A stretch of DNA of 64,000 nucleotides from Marinomonas sp. TW1 (GTDB lineage Bacteria > Pseudomonadota > Gammaproteobacteria > Pseudomonadales > Marinomonadaceae): NCBI RefSeq assembly GCF_001625355.1, contig NZ_JSEE01000012.1, forward strand, positions 62,001 to 126,000, written 5' to 3'. Every line of letters begins with the position of its first letter. Position 1 is the first letter of the stretch. Under the pieces are notes generated by a model that did no database searches, was not told the origin of the DNA, and was given only the letters and a program-made list of their open reading frames with translations. Shown here piece after piece: positions 1 to 8,826 of the stretch. A program made the position numbers and the translations under genes.

Positions 1-346
1 CATGCCTGATGCCATGATTCGTCGTTCATCTGGTGAATTAGATTGCCTTAAATCCCGTCACATGCCATTAGGTGTGCAATCCACTTGCGAATTCGATCCA
101 AGCTTAGAGCGCAATCAGTTAAAAGCGGGAGACACATTGGTTATTTTATCGGATGGCGTATTGGAGCTTAAAAATACTGAAGGAAATATGTATGGTGAAG
201 AGCAGGTAAAAGCGCTCATTAAGATGTCCTATGGTGATAAAAATCTAATGCGGGCACAAACAAGAACAGAGCGAGTATTAGAGGAATATCTAGGCGACGC
301 AGTACAACTCGATGACATCACATTGGTTGCACTGCGCACAGAGTAA
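1..346 (+). CDS. PP2C/SpoIIE-type serine phosphatase, C-terminal part (cut by the left edge)
   Basis: The frame is open to the left edge, so this is the last ~115 residues of a longer protein. The ILSDG motif (metal-binding Asp in PP2C/SpoIIE phosphatases) lies near residue 50 of the visible part, and the terminal LDDITLVAL matches the second acidic pair that closes this fold. Such domains usually dephosphorylate an anti-sigma-factor antagonist and often sit behind a response-regulator receiver domain, but that part is outside the window. The stop lies 5 bp from the convergent stop of the next gene. Family call is firm, specific role unknown. Confidence 0.75.
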   Translation, partial: MPDAMIRRSSGELDCLKSRHMPLGVQSTCEFDPSLERNQLKAGDTLVILSDGVLELKNTEGNMYGEEQVKALIKMSYGDKNLMRAQTRTERVLEEYLGDAVQLDDITLVALRTE

Positions 347-351
347 ATTGT

Positions 352-987
352 TTACTTGGCTTTTTTCTTTTTATTATTGCTTCCCTTATAAGGTGCTTTT
401 TTTGGTGTTGGTTTCTTTTCTGGCTCCGTTCTAAGAACCAAAAATAAATCGGTTACCACTTCGGGGATTTGTGCAATGCAGGATGCGGTAAGCTTGTCAC
501 TGGCACGAATTTCAAGCACTTCTTTATCATCAAACAGGTCTGACGCGACCATCACTGGCAGCAATAATTCTGCCACGATCTCTTCTTTTTCAGGCTCAAA
601 CCATTGGGCTTCTGTCATGAATACCCCTTCCATGAAGCCTGTTGCCCACTCTTGCAACTCACTGAGTTCTTCAGCAGAAGAGCCCATTGCAATTTCACAA
701 GGCAGCAAAAAACCGTCTTCTGATTCAAGTTCTTTTTGAATGTCCGTTAATAGGCGAGTGAGATATTGAGCAATTTGCTTTTCTTGCTTATCGTTTTCGT
801 ACTTAGGGGTTTCTTCAAATACAACAGGCAGCCAATCTGATTCGGAAATCGGTTTGGGACAAATTGCCAAAGCGGTTAAAAAACCATGTGCCATCACAAA
901 GTTTTGACATTCTTCGTGAACCAGGTCTGAATCCAAAAAATCTTCTAATGTTTCTAGTTCCAGATCATCAAGAGGTTGGTGTGCCAT
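352..987 (-). CDS. UPF0149 (YecA/YgfB-like) family protein
   Basis: About 210 residues with the all-helical UPF0149 pattern: an N-terminal LDDLELETLEDFL segment, a central AHGFLTAL motif near residue 35 and an EWATGFMEGV motif in the middle, as in YgfB and YecA. The tail is lysine-rich (GSNNKKKKAK) and lacks the SEC-C zinc motif of E. coli YecA. I chose the ATG at 987 because AGGA lies about 10 bases upstream; an ATG three codons earlier (996) sits almost on that site. YgfB proteins are soluble and in some species affect regulators; the function here is not visible. Confidence 0.75.
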   Translation of the reverse strand: MAHQPLDDLELETLEDFLDSDLVHEECQNFVMAHGFLTALAICPKPISESDWLPVVFEETPKYENDKQEKQIAQYLTRLLTDIQKELESEDGFLLPCEIAMGSSAEELSELQEWATGFMEGVFMTEAQWFEPEKEEIVAELLLPVMVASDLFDDKEVLEIRASDKLTASCIAQIPEVVTDLFLVLRTEPEKKPTPKKAPYKGSNNKKKKAK

Positions 988-1083
988 GTATTTCATTTCC
1001 TAATGTTAATTTAGATTGTGATTCTAGCGAAAAGACCCAGAAAAATCGATGCAGAAGCCTCGTAAATCAGAGATAATTATTGT

Positions 1084-2844
1084 ATGAACTCGAAAAAACA
1101 ACAGGCTCTTAAACGCTTAGGTTACACAGATTATCGACCACTTCAAGAAGAAGCGATCGATGCCTTATCTGCAGGGCAGGATGTGGTTCTTGCGGCACCA
1201 ACAGGCGGCGGTAAATCACTCATATATCAGTCCGCTGGTTTGCTGCGTGATGGTGTTGCTGTCATTGTCAGCCCGTTGATCTCTCTAATGACACAGCAAG
1301 TTGATCAGCTGAATGCAAAAGGCATTCATGCCAAATTCCTCAACTCGACGCTAAACCCCGGTGAACAAGATGATTTGGTCTGGTCTATCCGACATCATCG
1401 CATTGAGTTTTTGTATTTATCTCCGGAAAAGTTAATCCAGCCATCCATCATGGGGCTTTTGCAAAGTGTTGATATTGCGCTGTTTGCAATTGATGAGGCT
1501 CACTGTATTGCGCAATGGGGAGGGGATTTTCGACCAGAGTACAGTCAGCTAGGCCAGGTTAAGCAATGTTTCTTAACGGTGCCAATCATTGCGTTAACCG
1601 GCAGTGCAGACAATCAAACATTAAAAGGCATTCAATCTTCTTTAGGTATCCTCAATGCTGAGGTCATCAAAGGCAGCATCGATCGCCCTAATATCCAAAT
1701 CCAAATTGCTCAGAAGAAACAAGCAAAACAGCAAATATTGTATTTTCTTCACCATGAAGTCTCAGGCCAATCGGGCATTATTTATTGCCGATCACGCAAC
1801 AAAACAGAAGAACTTTGTGCTTGGTTACGGCACTTGGGGTTTCATAGTTTGACCTATCATGCCGCGATGAAAGATGCGGACAAACAGAGAAACCATGAAA
1901 CCTTCTCTCGGGATAATGGCGCCATCATGGTCGCCACAACCGCTTATGGAATGGGGATTGATTTACCTCAAATTCGTTTTGTGATTCACATGGATATCCC
2001 TAACACGCCAGAAGCGTATTACCAGGAAATAGGGCGTGCTGGTCGTGATGATAAACCGGCAAAAGCGCTTCTCTTGTATGGCTTGCAAGATATGCTAAAA
2101 GCCCAGCAATTGATAAGTGATACGCCTGAGCAAGCGCGATTAGAGTTAACAAAGTTGACCGCTTTGTTTCAAATATTAGAAGATCGTCAATGTCGTAAAG
2201 TCAGTGTTCTGGCACATTTTGATGAAACGTCGGCGCCATGTGGGATGTGTGATCGATGTGTCAATAAACAATCTGAGCATAATACTACGATTGCCTGTCA
2301 GAAAATTTTGTCCCTGATCTATCACACAAAAGGCGCTCAGGCTTTCTCTACTCTTATCCAAATTTTATTGGGCAAAAGAACCAAAGCAACCACCAGCATC
2401 CAAGCAGAAAAGTTGTCCTTGTTTGGCAAAGGCAAGGAGTTAACAGAAGCTCAATGGAAATCCGTTATTAGACACCTTTTGGCATTTGAGTATATTCAGG
2501 TAGTCGGCAACCACTCTTTCCTTGTGCAGCTAAATGAGAAAGCTCGCCAGATTCTAAAAGGAGAAAATCAGGTTATTCTGGTAAATGATCACTACTATCC
2601 AAGGCTGACAGAAGACGAACTGGTGACAGATCATGTTAATTGGCACAAAGCCAAAGCTTGGTTATACAACCAGGTCGAAATTAATATGACAGATGGACAG
2701 CTACGAAAAATATGCCTACATAAACCAACCAATGCGGCTTCGCTAAGCCGTTTGTCCGGTATTTCTATTGACGAAGTAAGTCGCTTTTCAGATTCATTGT
2801 TAAGCCTTCTTCATGAACAATGTATTAACAAAACGCCATCTTGA
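1084..2844 (+). CDS. recQ: ATP-dependent DNA helicase RecQ
   Basis: 586 residues, close to E. coli RecQ (about 610). Walker A GGGKS is at residues 41-45 and the DEAH box at 137-140, followed by the aromatic-rich loop CIAQWGGDFR. Motif VI is EIGRAGRDD. The RecQ-C zinc site is visible as C followed by CGMCDRC around residues 365-390. The last ~80 residues look like an HRDC domain. It unwinds DNA 3' to 5' in RecF-type repair and fork processing. The stop overlaps the sprT start (TGATG), so the two are probably translationally coupled. Confidence 0.93.
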   Translation: MNSKKQQALKRLGYTDYRPLQEEAIDALSAGQDVVLAAPTGGGKSLIYQSAGLLRDGVAVIVSPLISLMTQQVDQLNAKGIHAKFLNSTLNPGEQDDLVWSIRHHRIEFLYLSPEKLIQPSIMGLLQSVDIALFAIDEAHCIAQWGGDFRPEYSQLGQVKQCFLTVPIIALTGSADNQTLKGIQSSLGILNAEVIKGSIDRPNIQIQIAQKKQAKQQILYFLHHEVSGQSGIIYCRSRNKTEELCAWLRHLGFHSLTYHAAMKDADKQRNHETFSRDNGAIMVATTAYGMGIDLPQIRFVIHMDIPNTPEAYYQEIGRAGRDDKPAKALLLYGLQDMLKAQQLISDTPEQARLELTKLTALFQILEDRQCRKVSVLAHFDETSAPCGMCDRCVNKQSEHNTTIACQKILSLIYHTKGAQAFSTLIQILLGKRTKATTSIQAEKLSLFGKGKELTEAQWKSVIRHLLAFEYIQVVGNHSFLVQLNEKARQILKGENQVILVNDHYYPRLTEDELVTDHVNWHKAKAWLYNQVEINMTDGQLRKICLHKPTNAASLSRLSGISIDEVSRFSDSLLSLLHEQCINKTPS

Positions 2845-3386
2845 TGTCCGACGTTATGAGTACCAAAACGATAAGAGATTCTGAAATAGTTGAGCTTCAA
2901 AACAAGGTTGAACGTTGTTTTGAGCTTGCAGAAGTGTTTTTTAATCATAAATTCTGCCACTCTCATTGTAACTTCAAGCAAAGAGGGCGGGCGGCTGGTA
3001 CGGCTCATTTACAGAAAAATGAACTAAGGTTTAACCATTTTATGTATCAACAAAACCCGGTTGAATTTTTAAAAACAGTGGTTCCTCATGAAGTGGCGCA
3101 TATCATTGTCTATCAGATTTATGGCACGTCGGTTCGTCCTCATGGAAAAGAATGGCAAGCCGTTATGAAAAAAGTCTATCAACTTTCTCCTAATAGAACA
3201 CACATGTTCGACGTCCCTCCGCTTAAAAACAGCTATCTATATGCTTGCGCTTGTCGACAGCATGAATTTACCAAACGGCGCCATTCGCGTGCCCAAAAAG
3301 GTGTCGAATACATCTGCAAAGAATGCCACTCAAGTTTGTCCTTTTTAAAAGGCCTTCATCAAGCTGAACATGAATTGAAGTCATAA
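2844..3386 (+). CDS. sprT: SprT-family zinc metalloprotease-like protein
   Basis: 180 residues. The zincin motif HEVAH is at residues 82-86 after the predicted helix FLKTVVP, with a further His (RPHGKEW) about 20 residues on as third ligand. A C-terminal zinc-ribbon-like segment (CAC near residue 130, then CKEC) is typical of SprT. The family is related to Spartan/SPRTN proteases, but the bacterial substrate is poorly known. I chose ATG 2844, which shares its A with the recQ stop; a TTG one codon earlier is possible. Coupling to recQ fits a DNA-repair link but is not proof. Confidence 0.88.
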   Translation: MSDVMSTKTIRDSEIVELQNKVERCFELAEVFFNHKFCHSHCNFKQRGRAAGTAHLQKNELRFNHFMYQQNPVEFLKTVVPHEVAHIIVYQIYGTSVRPHGKEWQAVMKKVYQLSPNRTHMFDVPPLKNSYLYACACRQHEFTKRRHSRAQKGVEYICKECHSSLSFLKGLHQAEHELKS

Positions 3387-3559
3387 TTGATCAGTTGAGA
3401 TCTTCGCGATCTTAATTACGACCTCAGTTCATAGCTTAGAAGCATAATAAGCTCGTATAAATAATGGATTTTCATGCACATTTTACGCTTCTATTTCATT
3501 TTTGATGCGATGTCGTTGAGCTTATAGTAAAATAAGATTGTTTTATTTTTAGTGTGTGA

Positions 3560-4399
3560 ATGATGGATTTAACAAATCGTCCCAAAGAAAAATTAGAGCT
3601 TAATAAGCTTCAAAAGCGTTTGAGAAGACAAACAGGCCAAGCTATTGCTGACTTCAATATGATTGAAGAAGGCGATAAAGTGATGGTCTGTCTTTCTGGT
3701 GGTAAAGACTCTTACACAATGTTAGAGATCTTAAGGAATTTACAAGCCAGTGCCCCTATTGATTTTTCAATCGTTGCCGTGAATTTAGACCAGAAGCAAC
3801 CTGGTTTTCCAGAGCATATTTTGCCAGCCTACCTGAAAGAAACAGGGGTAGATTTCCATATATTAGAGCGCGATACATACAGTATTGTGAAAGAAGTGGT
3901 TCCTGAAGGCAAAACCACGTGTGGACTTTGTTCACGTTTGCGTCGTGGTTCACTTTATGGGTTTGCAGAAGAAATTGGCGCGACAAAAATTGCACTAGGC
4001 CATCATCGTGATGACATCTTAGAAACGCTGTTTTTGAACATGTTTTTTGGTGGGCGTCTCAAATCAATGCCACCGAAACTACTAAGTGATGATGGTAAGC
4101 ATGTTGTCATTCGACCTCTTGCCTATTGCAAAGAAAAGGATATTGAAGCATTTTCTGAATTGAGAAACTTCCCAATCATTCCATGTAATTTATGCGGTTC
4201 TCAGGAAAATTTACAGCGCCAAGTAGTTAAAGATATGCTGCAGAAATGGGAGAAAGATTATCCAGGTAGAACGGATACTATGTTCACCGCAATGCAAAAT
4301 GTCGTACCTTCTCACTTGGCAGACACAGAACTTTTTGACTTTAAAGAGCTGAAGCAATCGCCATCAGCTTTTGATCGATTGAACATTATTTCACTATAG
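3560..4399 (+). CDS. ttcA: tRNA 2-thiocytidine(32) synthetase TtcA
   Basis: 279 residues, standard for TtcA. The PP-loop SGGKDS is at residues 46-51 and the two CxxC pairs that hold the 4Fe-4S cluster are C121/C124 (TCGLC) and C209/C212 (CNLC). The enzyme adenylates and thiolates cytidine 32 in certain tRNAs. An ATG-ATG pair at 3560 and 3563 makes the exact start uncertain by one codon. It is followed after 10 bp by the YfaZ-like gene, so the two may share a transcript. ttcA is often found near fnr/anr, as here. Confidence 0.95.
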   Translation: MMDLTNRPKEKLELNKLQKRLRRQTGQAIADFNMIEEGDKVMVCLSGGKDSYTMLEILRNLQASAPIDFSIVAVNLDQKQPGFPEHILPAYLKETGVDFHILERDTYSIVKEVVPEGKTTCGLCSRLRRGSLYGFAEEIGATKIALGHHRDDILETLFLNMFFGGRLKSMPPKLLSDDGKHVVIRPLAYCKEKDIEAFSELRNFPIIPCNLCGSQENLQRQVVKDMLQKWEKDYPGRTDTMFTAMQNVVPSHLADTELFDFKELKQSPSAFDRLNIISL

Positions 4400-4409
4400 G
4401 ATTTGAGAA

Positions 4410-4979
4410 ATGAATTTGAATGTTAAAGCCGTTTTTTTAGCGTTTGGCCTGTTAGGTTCTTCTATTGCAGGCGCTTCTACAGCTGGGGTTAACTTAACCA
4501 ATGAAACAGTGCAGGGCGACGTTAATCTTAACATGGGATCTTTTGGTATCAATGGTGGGGTTTCTCACGATAAAGATGAAGATACATCAACTGGATATGT
4601 TGGCTTAAGCGTTGAAGATTCAGAAGGTGGTAGTGGCCCTTTACAAGTAGGCATTGGCATTCGTTTATACGCAATGGATGCAGAGCTTGAAAACGACGAA
4701 AATGAAATCTCCCTCGCTTTAAGTTTAGGTGGTTGGTATCGCTATACATTACAACAAGCGAATCGACTTAGTGTATATGGATCCGTCTATTACTCACCAG
4801 AAATTCTCTCGTTTACTAACTTAGATCACATGTACACATATGATTTCCGTTTAGAGTATATGACGATGAGAAATGCTCGCGCTTACATCAAATATGGTAA
4901 CACGGTCATTGTCTATGATGACAATACTCGCAAAGAGACAAATAAAGGCTTTTCTATTGGTGCCAATGTAGACTTCTAA
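4410..4979 (+). CDS. YfaZ-like outer-membrane beta-barrel protein
   Basis: 189 residues with a Sec signal peptide (hydrophobic residues 7-20, likely cleaved after AGAS). The mature part has alternating amphipathic strands with many Gly, Tyr and Thr, and ends in Phe (NVDF), as expected of a small outer-membrane barrel recognised by the Bam machinery. Overall pattern fits the YfaZ family, whose function is unknown. It starts 10 bp after ttcA. A strong hairpin terminator follows. Confidence 0.7.
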   Translation: MNLNVKAVFLAFGLLGSSIAGASTAGVNLTNETVQGDVNLNMGSFGINGGVSHDKDEDTSTGYVGLSVEDSEGGSGPLQVGIGIRLYAMDAELENDENEISLALSLGGWYRYTLQQANRLSVYGSVYYSPEILSFTNLDHMYTYDFRLEYMTMRNARAYIKYGNTVIVYDDNTRKETNKGFSIGANVDF

Positions 4980-5013
4980 TGCAGTCTAATCTCAATAGGT
5001 ACTAAATTTTGAT

Positions 5014-5049
5014 ATAAAAAAAGGTGGCCAGATTGGCCACCTTTTTTTA
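5014..5049. terminator. Bidirectional rho-independent terminator
   Basis: GGTGGCCA at 5023-5030 pairs with TGGCCACC at 5034-5041 across a 3-base loop, flanked by an A-run on the left and a T-run on the right. It lies between the plus-strand YfaZ-like gene and the minus-strand apt and can serve both. Confidence 0.9.
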
Positions 5050-5062
5050 TATAGAGCGTTTA

Positions 5063-5605
5063 TTATTCGCCGTTATAAGCACAAAGACTGTAAACAGGTA
5101 CGTTACTGTCCCTCAGCTTTTGACTACCACCTAAGTCAGGTAAGTCAATTATAGCGGCCACTTCTTTAATTTCAGCACCTTGTTGAGTAAGAAGCTCTAT
5201 TGCAGCGAATAGGGTGCCGCCAGTTGCAATAAGATCATCAAAAAGTAACACATGATCTCCTGCTTTCACCGAGCCTTGTTGAATTTCAAGCTCTGCTTCG
5301 CCGTATTCTAATGCGTATTTTTGTGAAATGGTTTTACCTGGCAACTTACCTTTCTTACGCACTAGAATAAGTGGTTTTTGTAACTCATAGGCCAAAACAG
5401 CGGCGATCAAAAAGCCACGCGCGTCAATACAAGCAATGTGCGTGATATCAGAGTCGATATAGCGATGAATGTATGCATCCACAACCATCCTCATTCCTTT
5501 TGGGTCACTAAAAATCGGGGTAATATCCCGAAAACTAATGCCTTCCTTTGGCCAGTCTTCTACTGTCTGAATGAGTGATTTGACGTAAAAATCATCGTAG
5601 AGCAT
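5063..5605 (-). CDS. apt: Adenine phosphoribosyltransferase
   Basis: 180 residues, the family's usual length. The PRPP-binding signature is VLLFDDLIATGGTL in the second half, and the N-terminal segment SFRDITPIF is the Apt hallmark. It converts adenine plus PRPP to AMP in purine salvage. It lies 23 bp behind anr on the same strand, so hemN-anr-apt probably form one transcript ended by the terminator at 5014-5049. Confidence 0.95.
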   Translation of the reverse strand: MLYDDFYVKSLIQTVEDWPKEGISFRDITPIFSDPKGMRMVVDAYIHRYIDSDITHIACIDARGFLIAAVLAYELQKPLILVRKKGKLPGKTISQKYALEYGEAELEIQQGSVKAGDHVLLFDDLIATGGTLFAAIELLTQQGAEIKEVAAIIDLPDLGGSQKLRDSNVPVYSLCAYNGE

Positions 5606-5628
5606 CTCTTAAATTGCCTCTGCATTAA

Positions 5629-6390
5629 TCAAAAGTGTGCAATCTTATCACAATCATGGGCTACGCCAACGAGTTTTTGCATTTCTTCAAAATTAACAAT
5701 CTCAATCTCTTTGCCGTCTACATGAATCAATTCATTTTTTTGAAAGCGTGTAATAACACGACTCACTGTCTCAACAGCTAACCCTAGATAATTACCAATC
5801 TCGCCACGGGACATGGACAAGCGGAAAGATGACGCAGAGTAGCCTCGACGTTTAAAACGATTGGATAAATTTAGCAAAAATGACGCCACTTTTTCATCTG
5901 CGTTTTTCTTTCCAAGTAACACCATCATTTGTTGATCATCAGAGATTTTACGACTCATGATCTTAAAGATCTGGTGTTTTAAAGATGGGATTTTCGTCGA
6001 CAATTCTTCTAAATGACTGAAAGGTATTTCACAAACAGTTGTTGTTTCTAGCGCTTTTGCAGAAACAGGGTAAGCACTCGAATCAATACCACTTAAACCA
6101 AGCAATTCACTTGGGCAATAAAACCCTGTAATTTGCTCTTCGCCTAATGACGTGATGTTGTAGGTTTTAAGGGTGCCTGAACGAACAGCATACAGTGAAT
6201 CAAAATGGTCACCTTGTCTAAACAAAAACTCACCTTTTTTAAGGGGTTTCTTTCGTTCTATAATCTGATCTAAGCGATTAATGTCTTCATCGGCTAAAGC
6301 GATGGGCAGACACAGTGCACTCAAACTGCAATTCTGGCATTGAGATGTTAATTTGCTGCTGAACCTTGGCTGTGTGTGTGTGATAGCCAT
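5629..6390 (-). CDS. anr: Anr/Fnr oxygen-sensing transcription regulator
   Basis: 253 residues from ATG 6390, chosen because GGGAG lies 7 bases upstream. C18, C21 and C27 (CxxCx5C) plus C120 match the four ligands of the oxygen-labile 4Fe-4S cluster. A cAMP-binding-protein-like sensor domain follows, then the HTH with ETVSR, the residues that read TTGAT half-sites. It switches genes for microaerobic and anaerobic life. The start lies 22 bp past the hemN stop. A sequence resembling a weak Anr half-site pair (CTGATCTAGATAA, 6408-6420) lies just upstream, overlapping the end of hemN, and may mean autoregulation; that is inference. Confidence 0.93.
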   Translation of the reverse strand: MAITHTQPRFSSKLTSQCQNCSLSALCLPIALADEDINRLDQIIERKKPLKKGEFLFRQGDHFDSLYAVRSGTLKTYNITSLGEEQITGFYCPSELLGLSGIDSSAYPVSAKALETTTVCEIPFSHLEELSTKIPSLKHQIFKIMSRKISDDQQMMVLLGKKNADEKVASFLLNLSNRFKRRGYSASSFRLSMSRGEIGNYLGLAVETVSRVITRFQKNELIHVDGKEIEIVNFEEMQKLVGVAHDCDKIAHF

Positions 6391-6412
6391 GTGTATTCTC
6401 CCTAATCCTGAT

Positions 6413-7783
6413 CTAGATAACTTTAGAATATTTGATTGTTCCATTAAGGTATTTATCAAACACCATACAAATTCCACGTATTAACAATCTGCCGCGCTCT
6501 GTAACCTGCATCCCTGTCTTATGATGCGAACCAGTAAACTCTAACATGCCATCGTTCAACATAGGCTGGAGCATTTCCAGTTCATTTTTGAAATATTCGA
6601 AAAATCTAATATTATATTGATTTTCAATCTTGTCAAAGCGTAATGAAAATTGAGATATCAAGGTCATAATAACGTCATGGCGTATTTTGTCATCTTGATG
6701 ACTTATATAACCTTTTGAAATGGCTAACTGCCCCTTTTCGATGCTGTCTTTATAATGAGCTAAATCTACATGGTTCTGCATATAAACACCATGCAGATTA
6801 CTGATTCCGGATACGCCAAACGCGATTAAATCGGTGTCAGCGTGAGTCGTATAGCCTTGAAAGTTACGATGAAGATGGCCCGTTGCTTGAGCTACGGCAA
6901 GTGAATCTTCAGGTTTAGCAAAATGGTCCATTCCAATGTATTCATAACCAGCCTCAACCAAATATTGAATGCTCATTTTGAGTATAGATAACTTTTCACT
7001 GGCGAGGGGCAAACTGTCTTCTGGAATGCGTTTTTGGGCTCGGAATCGCTCTGGCAAATGCGCATAATTGAATAATGAAATTCGCTCAGGGGACAATTTA
7101 ATGACTTCATCAAGGGTATTTCGAAAGGCGGCTTCGGACTGGAAGGGTAAACCATAAATTAAATCAAAGTTAATGGATTGGATACCCAGTTCTCGAGCAT
7201 CGTTTACCAACTGAGTCACCAAATCGATGGATTGGATACGGTGAATGGTTTGCTGAACCTTCGGGTCAAAATCCTGAACGCCTAAACTGATTCGATTAAT
7301 GCCCATCTGCACTAGCAGGGCGAGTTTTTCACGATCAATTTCTCTTGGGTCTATTTCAATGCTGTAGTCTTGGCTACCATCATTGATCAGATTAAAATGC
7401 TGCCGAATATAGTCAAACAAGGTTTTAATGTTTTCTTGACTTAAAAAAGTCGGTGTACCACCACCGAAATGCAATTGCGTCACCGGACGCTGAGTGTCCA
7501 TCATTAAACTTCTAAGACGCATTTCTTCCCCTAGAAGTTCAACATAGTCTGTGGCTTTCTGATATTGCTTTGTCACAATTTTATTGCAGGCACAGTAGTA
7601 ACACAGATTGGCACAGAAAGGGATGTGAAAATATAAGCTTAGTGGTGAATTTGACGGCGCCATCATGCGATCAATCAGAGCTATTTTATTGATGCTTGAA
7701 TCGAACTGTGGCGCGGTCGGGTAAGAGGTATAACGAGGACCGGACAAGTCATACTTTTTAATTAAAGAGTCATCCCAAATCAT
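6413..7783 (-). CDS. hemN: Oxygen-independent coproporphyrinogen III dehydrogenase
   Basis: 456 residues, right for HemN. The radical-SAM cluster motif CxxxCxxC is C57, C61 and C64 (FCANLCYYC), with the extra C66 typical of true HemN, and GGGTPTF follows. It oxidatively decarboxylates coproporphyrinogen III to protoporphyrinogen IX when oxygen is low. Placed directly before anr, which probably controls it (see the Anr-like site at 7842-7855). Its Shine-Dalgarno lies inside an inverted repeat (7790-7814). Confidence 0.95.
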   Translation of the reverse strand: MIWDDSLIKKYDLSGPRYTSYPTAPQFDSSINKIALIDRMMAPSNSPLSLYFHIPFCANLCYYCACNKIVTKQYQKATDYVELLGEEMRLRSLMMDTQRPVTQLHFGGGTPTFLSQENIKTLFDYIRQHFNLINDGSQDYSIEIDPREIDREKLALLVQMGINRISLGVQDFDPKVQQTIHRIQSIDLVTQLVNDARELGIQSINFDLIYGLPFQSEAAFRNTLDEVIKLSPERISLFNYAHLPERFRAQKRIPEDSLPLASEKLSILKMSIQYLVEAGYEYIGMDHFAKPEDSLAVAQATGHLHRNFQGYTTHADTDLIAFGVSGISNLHGVYMQNHVDLAHYKDSIEKGQLAISKGYISHQDDKIRHDVIMTLISQFSLRFDKIENQYNIRFFEYFKNELEMLQPMLNDGMLEFTGSHHKTGMQVTERGRLLIRGICMVFDKYLNGTIKYSKVI

Positions 7784-7789
7784 GAAGTG

Positions 7790-7814
7790 TTCCTATTAAA
7801 TTTTCTAATAGGAA
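7790..7814 (-). promoter_or_regulatory. Inverted repeat enclosing the hemN ribosome binding site
   Basis: TTCCTATTA (7790-7798) and TAATAGGAA (7806-7814) are perfect 9-base arms with a 7-base loop. On the hemN strand the 3' arm contains the AGGAA that serves as ribosome binding site 7 bases before the ATG. A hairpin here would hide that site. Function is inferred. Confidence 0.55.
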
Positions 7815-7841
7815 GTGTACTCTTTCGCCCTCAATTAAAGC

Positions 7842-7855
7842 CTGACACAGATCAA
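7842..7855 (-). promoter_or_regulatory. Anr/Fnr-like site upstream of hemN
   Basis: On the minus strand this reads TTGAT-CTGT-GTCAG, a full left half-site and a partial right one compared with TTGAT-N4-ATCAA. It ends about 59 bp before the hemN start, a place suited to an activator site. With anr two genes downstream this is plausible, but it is only a pattern match. Confidence 0.5.
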
Positions 7856-7921
7856 TAAACTTAGACCCTTAAGTGACAAATCCTTATAATGCATTTTATT
7901 TCTGACAGGCCTCTTAACCTT

Positions 7922-8518
7922 ATGACATTACCGTTTTTTTTGGCTCATGGTGCTGGAGCAGGGCATCAAAGTGATTTTTTGACTCAACTTCAACAGCGGC
8001 TACAAAGTGCATCATCGATCCTCGTCTCACCGATGACTTTTGATTATATGAGCCAACAAGAAGCCACAAGAAAACGAAGACCGCCACCACAATTTAAGAC
8101 TTTGGTCGCCGAATATGAAAACCGTATATCATCCGAAACAGCTTGCATCGTATCGGGGAAATCGATGGGAGGACGAGTTGCGACTCAGCTATCGAAACAC
8201 GAGCAAGTTAAGGCCATTGTGTGTTATGGCTTTCCATTTTATCCACCAAGAAAGCCAGAAAAGCACCGTTTGCTTTTTTTGGAGGGCTTAGAAAAGCCAT
8301 GCTTAATTATTCAGGGGACTCGAGACCCATTAGGGAATTTGGATTGGGTTAGCCAACAAGTTTTGCCTAGCAATGTAGAGATTCATTGGGTTGATGGTGC
8401 AGACCATGACTTCAAAGTATTAAAGAAATACAATAAAACCCAAAATGAAGTGATCGAAGAGATTGCCCAACTTACAATTGAGTGGCTACAGAATAAGCAA
8501 ATTCTGTCATCATTCTAA
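7922..8518 (+). CDS. Alpha/beta hydrolase of the KANL3/Tex30 type
   Basis: 198 residues from ATG 7922; an in-frame ATG at 7889 would add 11 residues that do not resemble the family start. The oxyanion-loop-like LAHGAGAG is at the N-terminus, the nucleophile elbow reads GKSMGG (Ser), an Asp follows in GTRDPLG and a His in GADHDF, giving a complete triad. Small dienelactone-hydrolase-like proteins of this type are cytosolic with unknown substrates. It precedes tusA by 34 bp on the same strand. Confidence 0.7.
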   Translation: MTLPFFLAHGAGAGHQSDFLTQLQQRLQSASSILVSPMTFDYMSQQEATRKRRPPPQFKTLVAEYENRISSETACIVSGKSMGGRVATQLSKHEQVKAIVCYGFPFYPPRKPEKHRLLFLEGLEKPCLIIQGTRDPLGNLDWVSQQVLPSNVEIHWVDGADHDFKVLKKYNKTQNEVIEEIAQLTIEWLQNKQILSSF

Positions 8519-8552
8519 TTTTCACTGCTGAAATTCAATATAGAGGATAGAC

Positions 8553-8786
8553 ATGGATCACCAGGCTGAGCTTGATGCAAGCGGATTACTTTGCCCAGAA
8601 CCCGTCATGATGTTGCATGCAAAAATGCGAGAAATCTCGGCAAAAGATGTATTAAAGGTAACGGCAACCGACCCATCAACGACTCGAGACATACCCAAAT
8701 TTTGTCAATTTCTTGGTCACAAGCTGGTTGAGCAGATTCAACAAGAAGACACATACTACTATTGGATTCAAAAAAAAGAGGCTTAA
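8553..8786 (+). CDS. tusA: Sulfur-carrier protein TusA
   Basis: 77 residues with the TusA signature [10 protein letters not shown]14 is the persulfide-carrying cysteine. TusA hands sulfur from IscS to TusD for 2-thiouridine in tRNA and to other sulfur routes. A clear AGAGGATAG ribosome binding site precedes the ATG. The stop codon lies inside the stem of the following terminator. Confidence 0.92.
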   Translation: MDHQAELDASGLLCPEPVMMLHAKMREISAKDVLKVTATDPSTTRDIPKFCQFLGHKLVEQIQQEDTYYYWIQKKEA

Positions 8787-8803
8787 TTATTAAGCCTCTT
8801 TTT
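8773..8803. terminator. Bidirectional rho-independent terminator
   Basis: GAGGCTTAA (8778-8786) pairs with TTAAGCCTC (8790-8798) across a 3-base loop, with A-run and T-run flanks. It overlaps the tusA stop and also serves the convergent CBS gene. Confidence 0.9.
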
Positions 8804-8826
8804 ATCTATTCCGTTACTTTAAACCG

